A DNA stretch of 64,000 bases from Paenibacillus dokdonensis (GTDB lineage: Bacteria; Bacillota; Bacilli; Paenibacillales; Paenibacillaceae). The stretch is from assembly GCF_004916975.1 (NCBI RefSeq), contig NZ_STGQ01000001.1:3093674-3157673 (forward strand), in the 5' to 3' direction. The notes under the pieces are model-generated. The model did not search any database. It had not been told where the DNA came from and saw only the letters and a list, made by a program, of their open reading frames with translations. Shown one piece after another: positions 16,888 to 24,652 of this stretch (position 1 is its first letter; each line of letters opens with the position of its first letter). The translations under genes were made by a program, and so were the position numbers.

Positions 16888-16994
16888 CCCGTCCGCCTCC
16901 CCTGACACCAGGATGGCTCTACGGACGGCTTCTTACTCCCATGTAATGCCGACTTGCGTTTCCCCGTTATATATCTATTCGCGCAGGTGGAGGG

Positions 16995-18494
16995 TTATTC
17001 GTCCTTTTGCCCCAAAAATGTTTTGACTTTGCCGATGTATGTCATTTTATCGGTATAAGACTGATACAGCCGGTTGGTGACAACAGAAGAATCTCCGAAG
17101 AAAAAACGCTCATACAGCGTCTGACGGCCTCCAAAGCCGCTTGTACTGAGATCCCACGCCAATCGGAATAACGCTGTTTTTTGCGCGGCATCCACATCGC
17201 TGCCTCGGAGATACTTATTCAGATCCGCCTTTGGATTACCGCTAAAATCCAGCTCCGATGGAAGCATGATGATTCCGCTGCCGCCAAGAAGCTGAATGAT
17301 CTCCATCATTCTCGGATACACTTTCGGAAAAATGACGTTAGCCGTCCATAAAGGTCTCCGATCCGGCAGCATGCTCCCGAAACGGTCGAGGGCTGCACCG
17401 GCCTCTGAGGCGATCAGCAAAGACTTCAGCGTCTCCAAATGTATGATCACTTCCGAGACCTTTTCAATGGTCGCAGGATAGGTGGCTCGATCGAGCGTTT
17501 CGGCCATATATAGAATTACACCCAGCGTAAATTCCATCTTCGCAATATATCTGCACAGTACCTGGTGACCACAATGTACATGAAAGCCGCTTTCCGCAAA
17601 TAAGCGCATCGATAAATGGTCACTGCCCAGAATAAACACACGATCCCAAGGAACCAGGACATGATCGAAAAGAACGAGCGTATCCATCTCATCAAAACGG
17701 GAGCTGAGAGGGTAATCGAAGGCGGAATCTCCACCAACCAGGCTTTCCCGGCATATCCACCTTATACCCGGCAGATTGTTTGGTACTGCAAACGCAAAGG
17801 TTCTCGGACTATCCTCCTCAGGCATAAAAGAGTAGGCCGGAGGATAAACCAGAATCTCATCCGTGGTCACGCCCTGTGTGGCCAGTAAAAATGCCCCCTC
17901 CACGATGATCCCTTCCTCATTCTCTTCAATAATCCTCGCAGCGCATGATTCGATGCTGCCATCTTCCAGCAATTCGTCAAAACGGCTGGCATGCGGCTGC
18001 ACAAAGGCGTGGGAAAGAGAAATATCGTTTTCACGGCAAAATTCGTAATATCTCCGCATGTTATCCGCATATTTCGGTTCTTTCTCACCAAGTATTTCCG
18101 ATGCGGTATAGAAGGCCATCAGACCCGTATTCATATAATCCGGTGACCGTCCAAGTAAACCATGATGCTTATCTCCCCAGAGCATCATCATCTGTCTGCG
18201 TTTCTCCAGATCTTCCCGAGTCTTGGGCTGCATAAACGATAGGCCGACCGGATCTCCGGTGGTTGGTGAGGCATAGGTCATACGTTCTTGATAATCGGGA
18301 TGGTTCTGCATATCATACAGTTCCGCCTGCGTGGACATAAGTCCCCGAAAAGCAGAATGATCCGAGAGCCTCCCGTCGATTTGTTCTCCACGAAACCAAA
18401 CGCTCGGTTTGGCATGATTGATTCGGTCCAAGAACTGCTTTCCGCTTTTTGCCGGCACAGGCGAGGCCCCCTTTGAATGAATAGTTATCTTCAT
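16995..18494 (-). CDS. 4-hydroxyphenylacetate 3-hydroxylase family flavin monooxygenase (HpaB-like)
   Basis: 499 aa, usual length for the HpaB/HpaH oxygenase family. Seen: GEQIDGRLSDHSAFRG near residue 36, YASPTTGDPVGLSF near 74, FDEMDTLVLFDHVLVPWDRVF near 264-284, and RLAWDLSTSGFGGRQTLYERFFFGD near the end, all diagnostic. Such enzymes hydroxylate phenols with reduced FAD supplied by a separate reductase; none is encoded nearby. It follows the 136-aa membrane gene by 48 bases and may be co-transcribed with it. The start codon has only a weak ribosome site. Confidence 0.92.
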   Translation of the reverse strand: MKITIHSKGASPVPAKSGKQFLDRINHAKPSVWFRGEQIDGRLSDHSAFRGLMSTQAELYDMQNHPDYQERMTYASPTTGDPVGLSFMQPKTREDLEKRRQMMMLWGDKHHGLLGRSPDYMNTGLMAFYTASEILGEKEPKYADNMRRYYEFCRENDISLSHAFVQPHASRFDELLEDGSIESCAARIIEENEEGIIVEGAFLLATQGVTTDEILVYPPAYSFMPEEDSPRTFAFAVPNNLPGIRWICRESLVGGDSAFDYPLSSRFDEMDTLVLFDHVLVPWDRVFILGSDHLSMRLFAESGFHVHCGHQVLCRYIAKMEFTLGVILYMAETLDRATYPATIEKVSEVIIHLETLKSLLIASEAGAALDRFGSMLPDRRPLWTANVIFPKVYPRMMEIIQLLGGSGIIMLPSELDFSGNPKADLNKYLRGSDVDAAQKTALFRLAWDLSTSGFGGRQTLYERFFFGDSSVVTNRLYQSYTDKMTYIGKVKTFLGQKDE

Positions 18495-18542
18495 CCTATT
18501 CAGGCGTGTGTGGATAAGAAAGGGTCAGCCGCCTAAAATTCT

Positions 18543-18953
18543 CTACACTCTCTCTGCGCTCAGTTTCTCCTCCACGGATAAAAAGGATTGAAATTCGTAT
18601 ACGAACGCCCCATTTTCCGCGACCTTTAAATGCAGAAAACCTTTTCTTCTCAAATCCTCCAGTGCATCACCAGACTGCTCCATATTAAGGGGCGTATATA
18701 ATGCCACGTCAGCTGCGGTTAACAGATTTTGCTTCCTGGCTGCAAGTTTTAGAATCTGTTTTTCCATATTCTCATGAACCTTCTTCCGGTTATGTTTATC
18801 CAACGTCCAGCCATAACCTAATGGCAGAATCGCAAAAAGCAAATAACCGACGAAATCCCACATTCCATACATGACCGCCCCATACCCGTATAACAGAATA
18901 CTGAGCATACCAAAGCCAATTAATATTCTGGATATGACCTGCTTGCTATCCAC
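18543..18953 (-). CDS. Hypothetical membrane protein with a C-terminal winged-helix-like segment
   Basis: 136 aa from a GTG with AAGGGGAG 7 bases upstream. Two membrane spans (about 8-30 and 33-48) are followed by a basic stretch (LDKHNRKKV) and a soluble part whose LTAADVALYTPLN ... ALEDLRRKGFLHLKV pattern looks like a short winged helix (recognition helix then a wing). Function unknown. It is transcribed toward the HpaB-like gene and divergently from the methyltransferase at 19090. Confidence 0.75.
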   Translation of the reverse strand: MDSKQVISRILIGFGMLSILLYGYGAVMYGMWDFVGYLLFAILPLGYGWTLDKHNRKKVHENMEKQILKLAARKQNLLTAADVALYTPLNMEQSGDALEDLRRKGFLHLKVAENGAFVYEFQSFLSVEEKLSAERV

Positions 18954-19089
18954 TTATTCACTCCCCTTTCAGAGATTATTGTCCTGTATCGTATATTTAC
19001 CCATTATCGGGCCAAGAAAGTGCATTGTTGCCGTCAAATGTTGTACAATATAAGCTAAACGAAAAATAGCACAGAAGGATGGATAGAAC

Positions 19090-19953
19090 ATGTATGTAGC
19101 TCGTGATTGGCAAGATTACGAATTGATCGATACAGGATCAGGCGAAAAGCTGGAGCGCTGGGGAGATGTCATCCTGCGCAGACCTGACCCGCAAATTATA
19201 TGGCCTCTAGAAAAAGAAAGCGGAATGTGGCGTGAAGTACACGGCCATTACCATAGAAGCTCCTCTGGCGGTGGACAGTGGGATATGAAAAAGCAGCTGC
19301 CGGAGCGTTGGACAGTTTCCTATGACCAGTTAAAATTTCATATCCGCCCAACCAACTTCAAGCATACCGGTCTTTTCCCGGAACAGGCTGCCAATTGGCG
19401 CTGGATGATGGACAAGATCTCTGCCGCCAAACGCCCGATCAAGGTATTAAATTTATTTGCTTATACTGGCGGAGCTACCGTTGCTGCGGCCTACGCCGGT
19501 GCTGAGGTGGTCCATGTCGATGCTGCTAAAGGAATGGTGCAATGGGCCAAGGAAAACCTTCAGTTGACAGGAATCGGTGACCGTCCGGTTCGTTTCATTA
19601 CCGATGACGTCTTCAAATTTGTACAGCGCGAGGAGCGCCGCGGCAACAAATATGACGCTATTATTATGGATCCGCCTTCGTATGGACGTGGCCCGGGCGG
19701 AGAAATGTGGAAGCTCGAGCAAAGTTTGTACCCATTCGTGGAAAGCTGCATGAGCATTATGTCCGAGCAGCCATTGTTTATGTTAATTAACTCTTACACG
19801 ACTGGCATATCACCGACTGTGCTTCACAACATTCTGTCCATGACCGCCGGCCGCCGCTTTGGCGGAAGCATATCCTGCGGTGAGCTTGGCCTTCCGATTA
19901 CGACTTCGGGACTTCATTTGCCTTGCGGAATTTTGGGCCGCTGGGAGTCGTAA
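19090..19953 (+). CDS. Class I SAM-dependent rRNA methyltransferase (RlmI/RlmK-like)
   Basis: 287 aa. Seen: FKHTGLFPEQAANW, then the SAM-binding loop NLFAYTGGATVAAA near residue 121 and the catalytic-type motif DPPSYGRG near 194. It belongs to the Methyltrans_SAM family that modifies 23S rRNA, but lacks the N-terminal PUA domain of RlmI. The ribosome site AGAAGGATGG precedes the ATG. It is followed 7 bases later by a pseudouridine synthase gene, so both likely modify rRNA from one transcript, one of only two plus-strand units here. Confidence 0.88.
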   Translation: MYVARDWQDYELIDTGSGEKLERWGDVILRRPDPQIIWPLEKESGMWREVHGHYHRSSSGGGQWDMKKQLPERWTVSYDQLKFHIRPTNFKHTGLFPEQAANWRWMMDKISAAKRPIKVLNLFAYTGGATVAAAYAGAEVVHVDAAKGMVQWAKENLQLTGIGDRPVRFITDDVFKFVQREERRGNKYDAIIMDPPSYGRGPGGEMWKLEQSLYPFVESCMSIMSEQPLFMLINSYTTGISPTVLHNILSMTAGRRFGGSISCGELGLPITTSGLHLPCGILGRWES

Positions 19954-19960
19954 ATCATAT

Positions 19961-20686
19961 ATGAGTCATGAACATCTTTCCCAAATTCCGATTTTATATG
20001 AAGACAATCATCTGTTAGGGATTGTGAAGCCAGTCAACATTCCGACGCAAGCTGATATTTCAGGCGACCCGGACCTGCTTTCACTTCTGAAAGATGACAT
20101 TAAAGAGCGGTACAATAAACCGGGTAATGTGTATTTGGGGTTGGTGCACAGATTGGACCGGCCGGTTGGGGGAACGATGATCTTCGCAAAAACCTCCAAA
20201 GCAGCCTCACGTTTGTCGGAAACGGTCAGAAGCCGCAGCTTCCATAAGGTATATGCAGCTGTCGTTCATGGTCAGCTGCCAGCACCACGCGGAACGCTGA
20301 GGGACATGCTTCTGAAAGATCCAAAGACCAATATCGTCTCCGTCGTCAAAAGCGGCACTCCCGGAGCAAAGGAAGCCATTCTCGATTACGAGGTTCTTGG
20401 TACGAACGGCTCCTTCAACCTGGTACGAATCGAACTTCATACAGGAAGATCTCATCAGATACGTGTCCAGATGAATCAGGCAGGCTGTCCACTGTACGGA
20501 GACCAGAAATACGGCAGCCGTGTGAATAAGCCGGGACAGCAGATTGCACTATGGTCCGTCATCGTCCGTTTTCCGCATCCGGTGACCAAAGAAGATGTGA
20601 AACTCACTTCTCTTCCCCCTGCCGAGCATCCATGGAATTTATGGACCGAACCGGTACTGAACCGTTTGATGATGGATGAAGCATAG
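19961..20686 (+). CDS. RluA family pseudouridine synthase
   Basis: 241 aa from the ATG at 19961, eight bases after the upstream stop; a longer reading would run back into the methyltransferase gene. The catalytic motif GLVHRLDRPVGG is present with Asp near residue 66, then LHTGRSHQIRVQMNQAGCPLYGDQKYG. The enzyme isomerises uridine in rRNA or tRNA. No S4 domain is present, so it resembles the compact RluA/TruC-like subgroup. Confidence 0.93.
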   Translation: MSHEHLSQIPILYEDNHLLGIVKPVNIPTQADISGDPDLLSLLKDDIKERYNKPGNVYLGLVHRLDRPVGGTMIFAKTSKAASRLSETVRSRSFHKVYAAVVHGQLPAPRGTLRDMLLKDPKTNIVSVVKSGTPGAKEAILDYEVLGTNGSFNLVRIELHTGRSHQIRVQMNQAGCPLYGDQKYGSRVNKPGQQIALWSVIVRFPHPVTKEDVKLTSLPPAEHPWNLWTEPVLNRLMMDEA

Positions 20687-20708
20687 TTAAACATAAGATG
20701 ATCATAAA

Positions 20709-20744
20709 AGAAAGCCGGAGCAGCATAAGCAGCTCCGGCTTTCT
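20709..20744. terminator. Bidirectional terminator between convergent genes
   Basis: Thirteen-base perfect arms (20709-20721 with 20732-20744, AGAAAGCCGGAGC) serve the plus-strand RluA unit and the minus-strand methyltransferase gene that ends at 20746. Confidence 0.85.
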
Positions 20745-20745
20745 C

Positions 20746-21498
20746 TTATTTATGATGGGTATTTCGAAAAATCAGCATATGGTCAGCATTTTTTTGGAAG
20801 TGGTAGTCAGCGGTTTTAATCTCAGCTGTCCAGCCCACCGTATGAGCGAAATCGACAAGCTTATCGACTTGCTCAGGAATTCTCCCGCTCTGGTCTACAA
20901 GTGGAAAGATCCGTACCTCAGCCCTTGTCACACGAAACAATTCCCGCAAGGTCTCAAGATGAAACTGAATATCCAGCTTGTCAGCATAGGTGAACAGAAA
21001 ATGTGCCGATAAGGTCATATCGAACTGTTCTGTCTGAAATGGAAGTGAAGGCAGCGTAACCGGAATATACCGCTCCGGATAAAGACGCATGTCGCTTACG
21101 CTATCCTGTAAGGCTTTATTCCGCTCTGCCCGAAGATCCTCTACCGACAAGAACTCGGTCCAAATATACCTTTCCTTCTCGGTTTCTACATGTTCCATGG
21201 CGTGAACGATATCCTGAATGCCCTTTTCATACAGCTTCCCTGTGTCATGATAATAAGCGATATCCGCAGCAAGTACCTCACAACCAAGCTTACGGGCAAT
21301 TGCCGTAAACGAACACGCACCACCCGGACAATCCAGTATGCTCAGGCCCGAGATGGTCTTCTCATCCAGGCCGAACATGCGCATGTATTCATCGAATGTC
21401 CTGCCAATAAACACAATCCGCTCCAGCCTCAGCTCGGCCTCTTCTAACGCATGTACCTGTTTCTCTTCTAATTCTTTACTCTTCTCAGCTCTGCTCAT
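20746..21498 (-). CDS. Class I SAM-dependent methyltransferase, unknown substrate
   Basis: 250 aa. The SAM loop LDCPGGACSF lies at 55-64 (Pro in place of the more common E/D-x-G-x-G-x-G form), and LSAHFLFTYADKL near 180 has the look of motif IV/post-I segments of small-molecule or tRNA methyltransferases. An N-terminal charged helix (residues 1-28) may be coiled coil. The gene stops inside the terminator shared with the RluA unit. The substrate cannot be named. Confidence 0.8.
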   Translation of the reverse strand: MSRAEKSKELEEKQVHALEEAELRLERIVFIGRTFDEYMRMFGLDEKTISGLSILDCPGGACSFTAIARKLGCEVLAADIAYYHDTGKLYEKGIQDIVHAMEHVETEKERYIWTEFLSVEDLRAERNKALQDSVSDMRLYPERYIPVTLPSLPFQTEQFDMTLSAHFLFTYADKLDIQFHLETLRELFRVTRAEVRIFPLVDQSGRIPEQVDKLVDFAHTVGWTAEIKTADYHFQKNADHMLIFRNTHHK

Positions 21499-21571
21499 CT
21501 CTTCTCAACTCACCTTTCGAAAAAAGTATTCGGATTCCACAAACACCAAGTCTGTGTACCGAGATATTAAC

Positions 21572-22228
21572 TTATTCGAAATGATAAGTCCAGAATCTTT
21601 CTTTGCTGAATCGGCTTTTAATCTGCTCGTCATCCTCAGTAAGGCTGCCCAGCATATCCTGCCAGCGAAACTGAGAGCTGTGGGCACGGATGGATCCGAA
21701 TTTATTTGGAAGAAAGTCCTGGATATCCACCATAACGTCCGGCTTGCCCAGAATTTTCTCGCAGCCCTTGGAAAAAGCGACGCAATTCACGACAGGGCGC
21801 TGCCCCTTCGGCATCGCCGCAACCGTTCTGATGACCGCTGCACCGGTTGCATCATGATCCGGATGTACACTGTAACCAGGATAAAATGTGAAGATCAGAG
21901 ACGGTTTAAGTTCGTCAATCAAATCCCGGATCATTCCATCCAGCATATCCTGATCTTCAAACTCAATCGTCTTATCATGCAATCCCATCATACGAACATC
22001 CTGAATCCCTATGGAACGGGCTGATTCAGCAAGCTCTTTTTTGCGGAGTTCCGGAAGTGTAACCCGGTTAGCCATCAGCGGCTTACCCATATTACGGGCC
22101 ATCTCGCCTAATGTCAGGCAGGCATATGTCACTTGCGCACCCTCATGTATTCGTTTAGCCAATGTTCCGGATGTCCCGAACGATTCATCGTCCGGATGCG
22201 GAAAAACGACCAGTATATGATTCTCCAT
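21572..22228 (-). CDS. bshB2: Bacillithiol biosynthesis deacetylase BshB2
   Basis: 218 aa PIG-L family enzyme with the full HPDDES motif (11-16) and HPDHDATG near 122, so zinc ligands and general base are all present. BshB2 removes acetyl from GlcNAc-malate in bacillithiol synthesis. Neighbouring yojF is the usual partner in Bacillus. It contrasts with the PIG-L protein at 930-1637, which lacks the first Asp of the motif. Confidence 0.93.
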   Translation of the reverse strand: MENHILVVFPHPDDESFGTSGTLAKRIHEGAQVTYACLTLGEMARNMGKPLMANRVTLPELRKKELAESARSIGIQDVRMMGLHDKTIEFEDQDMLDGMIRDLIDELKPSLIFTFYPGYSVHPDHDATGAAVIRTVAAMPKGQRPVVNCVAFSKGCEKILGKPDVMVDIQDFLPNKFGSIRAHSSQFRWQDMLGSLTEDDEQIKSRFSKERFWTYHFE

Positions 22229-22273
22229 ATCTCTATCACCCTTTCACGATTTATGACCGATGTTGTGTATTAT

Positions 22274-22621
22274 TCAGAATGGTTCCTTGCTTAACTGAAG
22301 AGCAACAACAAGCTTTCCTTCGCTGTCATGACCTGCCATGATAAGACGTTCCGTCTCTGCCTGATCAATATGCGTCAGCCCTTGGGCATAAATCCAGCCC
22401 TGCTCCATTTTAAGTCCAACACGATATGGCCCAAAGCCTGCGATGGAGCCATGGTTGTAGCGTACGACACCATTTTTGATAAATGTGGACGCGGTAAATT
22501 TGGATTCATCCTCATGCGAAGCATACGCTCCGGTCGTCATTTCCAGATGTATATAAAGATCCTGATCCTGTAGTTTATCGAGAAGCTCTTGAACCATTTG
22601 CGGGTTAATCAGCTGCATCAT
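22274..22621 (-). CDS. yojF: YojF family protein (DUF1806)
   Basis: 115 aa from the ATG at 22621, supported by GGAGGG 6 bases upstream; an in-frame start at 22663 lacks such a site. Recognised from LYIHLEMTTGAYA, FIKNGVVRYNHG and the conserved pairing with bshB2 45 bases downstream. Function is unknown, but the conserved pairing suggests a role with bacillithiol. Confidence 0.88.
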   Translation of the reverse strand: MMQLINPQMVQELLDKLQDQDLYIHLEMTTGAYASHEDESKFTASTFIKNGVVRYNHGSIAGFGPYRVGLKMEQGWIYAQGLTHIDQAETERLIMAGHDSEGKLVVALQLSKEPF

Positions 22622-22770
22622 AAATCCCTCCGTTTCAATGACGTCTATATAGATAAAGTTCAATTCTTATAACTGCAACATATTTTATTATAATTCAAAG
22701 CATAGCATTTTCACAAACCCGGTTTCTGCGTGTTTCATATCGAACATTTTAATAAGCCTGATTCAGTAAG

Positions 22771-22800
22771 AAAAAAGGCAGCCTGAAGGCCGCCTTTTTT
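22771..22800 (-). terminator. Terminator of the MarR-niaP unit
   Basis: Thirteen-base arms AAAAAAGGC-A-GCC and GGC-C-GCCTTTTTT with one mismatch and a TGAA loop. Confidence 0.85.
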
Positions 22801-22817
22801 CGGAGTCTACATGAGAT

Positions 22818-24038
22818 TTAATCCGTCAGTTCCTTGCCCTTCGTCTCTGTACCAAGCAGTAAAACACCAATCGCGCCGATCAGAATGACTACGAAGAACA
22901 AAATGAAAATCGTGCTGATCTGAATGTTATGCTGCACCATGTAACCTACCAGGAATGGCGCAATGACTCCACCGATTCTTCCCACCGATGTGGCCAATCC
23001 TACTCCCGTCGATCGTACTGAGTTAGGATACAGCTCCGGTGTATAAGCGTACAGTCCTCCCCAAGCTCCAAGATTGAAGAAGGATAGACAGATCCCCGCT
23101 GCAATCAGCATGCCGGCAGAATCGGCATTACCAAACCACGCAGCACTTACGGCTGTTAAAACCAGGTAAGTAATCATCACGAATTTCCTGCCAAACTTTT
23201 CGATGAAATAAGCTGCCGTAAAATAACCTGGAAGCTGAGCGATCGTCATAATCAACACATATTCAAAGCTTTTGATCAGACTGAAGCCCTTCATCGTCAT
23301 AACAGAAGGGAGCCATAAGAACATCCCATAATAGGAGAATACGACCGTAAACCATAAGATCCACAGCATTACCGTCGTACGACGGTGTTTACGGGTCCAA
23401 ATGGAGTTCAGCTTACTAGTAAAGGATTGTGACGCCATCTTGCTCTTCCCGCTTTTATACAGAGGCGAGTCATCAATGGCGCGACGCAAATACAGTGCAT
23501 ACAGGGCCGGCAGTGCTCCGATCACAAAAGCAATCTGCCAGCCATAGGTTGGAATCAAAAAGTAGGAAATCAACGCAGCGACCAGCCAGCCTCCTGCCCA
23601 AAAGCTCTCCAGCAGCACTACAGCCCGTCCGCGCTGGCTGGCAGGCATACTTTCGGATACGAGCGTCGAAGCAACAGGAAGCTCTCCTCCAAGCCCGATG
23701 CCCGTGATAAATCGCAGCAGACAAAGCACCCAGAAGCTCGAAGCTAATGCGGACAACCCGCTGGCCACAGAAAAGATCAGCAAGGTCCAGAGAAGAACCT
23801 TTTTACGCCCGAACCGGTCAGCCAAATAACCAGCCGCCGCAGCACCAAATACCATACCCACTGAATTCATACTCGTCAGTATACCGATATCCTGCGGTGA
23901 CAGTTTCCACTCCAAAGTCAGAGCGGTCACGATAAAAGAGATAATACCTACGTCCATTGCATCAAAAAGCCAGCTGAAGCCGGCGCTGAACAGCAATTTT
24001 TTTGTTTTAGGATTTTTCAGAAGTGCTGCATCGTTCAT
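22818..24038 (-). CDS. niaP: MFS transporter, niacin permease NiaP type
   Basis: 406 aa, 12 predicted spans. It closely follows the B. subtilis NiaP (YceI) pattern: FSWLFDAMDVGIISFI at the start, ADRFGRKK after span 2, GLGGELPVASTLVSE in span 4-5 and FFNLGAWGGLYAYTPE in the second half. NiaP imports nicotinate. A MarR-type regulator gene lies 39 bases upstream on the same strand and probably shares its transcript. Related aromatic-acid transporters remain possible. Confidence 0.85.
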   Translation of the reverse strand: MNDAALLKNPKTKKLLFSAGFSWLFDAMDVGIISFIVTALTLEWKLSPQDIGILTSMNSVGMVFGAAAAGYLADRFGRKKVLLWTLLIFSVASGLSALASSFWVLCLLRFITGIGLGGELPVASTLVSESMPASQRGRAVVLLESFWAGGWLVAALISYFLIPTYGWQIAFVIGALPALYALYLRRAIDDSPLYKSGKSKMASQSFTSKLNSIWTRKHRRTTVMLWILWFTVVFSYYGMFLWLPSVMTMKGFSLIKSFEYVLIMTIAQLPGYFTAAYFIEKFGRKFVMITYLVLTAVSAAWFGNADSAGMLIAAGICLSFFNLGAWGGLYAYTPELYPNSVRSTGVGLATSVGRIGGVIAPFLVGYMVQHNIQISTIFILFFVVILIGAIGVLLLGTETKGKELTD

Positions 24039-24077
24039 CTAGTTGACTTCCTCTACATTTATTCTTTTAGAGCCTGC

Positions 24078-24488
24078 TTAGGGCACCATAGTTAGCTTTC
24101 CCAATAAATAGATCAGGAGCTGCTGATTATGTGACGAAATACGTGAGAGAATGCTGGCCAGAAATGCATCTCGGATTTGCAAGCCGCGTACAACTTCCTG
24201 GCTGCCCTTATCCGATATGGACACCCAGACAATCCGGCGGTCGTTGCCATCACGTTCCCGATTGATCAGTCCGTTCTTCTCCATCCGGTCGAGCAGCATC
24301 GTTACCGCAGCCGGGCTGGTCGCCAGCAGCGGTGTCAACTCGGAAGGCTTCATCCGCTTTTGCTCCCCAAGCACCTCAAGTACAACGAGCTGTGCTTCAG
24401 TAAGCGCGGGAGCCAATTCATTCTCCATATGTAATTTGTAATCTTTGCTCAGTTTAGACCATATTTTCGCAAATTCGGAAGTCTGCAC
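24078..24488 (-). CDS. MarR family transcriptional regulator
   Basis: 136 aa from the GTG at 24488, preceded by AAAGGAAGAT; an upstream reading to 24623 would run through the parC terminator and is rejected. The winged helix is clear: MKPSELTPLLATSPAAVTML (recognition helix) then GLINRERDGNDRRIVW (wing). Directly upstream of niaP, so it may control that transporter. Ligand unknown; nicotinate or another aromatic acid is a reasonable guess. Confidence 0.9.
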   Translation of the reverse strand: MQTSEFAKIWSKLSKDYKLHMENELAPALTEAQLVVLEVLGEQKRMKPSELTPLLATSPAAVTMLLDRMEKNGLINRERDGNDRRIVWVSISDKGSQEVVRGLQIRDAFLASILSRISSHNQQLLIYLLGKLTMVP

Positions 24489-24580
24489 GGGATTATCTTC
24501 CTTTCGCAAGCAATCTTTTACAGGATTAACTTTCGAGCAATTCCGTTCCAATTCCTTCCTCACATCAAAAATTTTTTTAG

Positions 24581-24616
24581 AAAAAGGCATCCCCGCCCTG
24601 AGCAGGCGAAGACACC
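24581..24616 (-). terminator. Terminator of parE-parC
   Basis: Twelve paired positions (24605-24616 with 24586-24597, including G-T wobbles) followed by TTTTT on the minus strand. Confidence 0.8.
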
Positions 24617-24652
24617 TTAACATCGTTCTTATTCAAAGCCAAGCAGCGTTCT

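Noticed and set aside
16643..17026. 127-aa plus-strand frame
   Set aside because: It runs antisense through the holin-like gene, its terminator and the HpaB-like gene end, has no family signal and a poor ribosome site.
24489..24623. Longer MarR protein starting at 24623
   Set aside because: The extension would be coded by the parC terminator and lacks MarR homology; the GTG at 24488 has a ribosome site.
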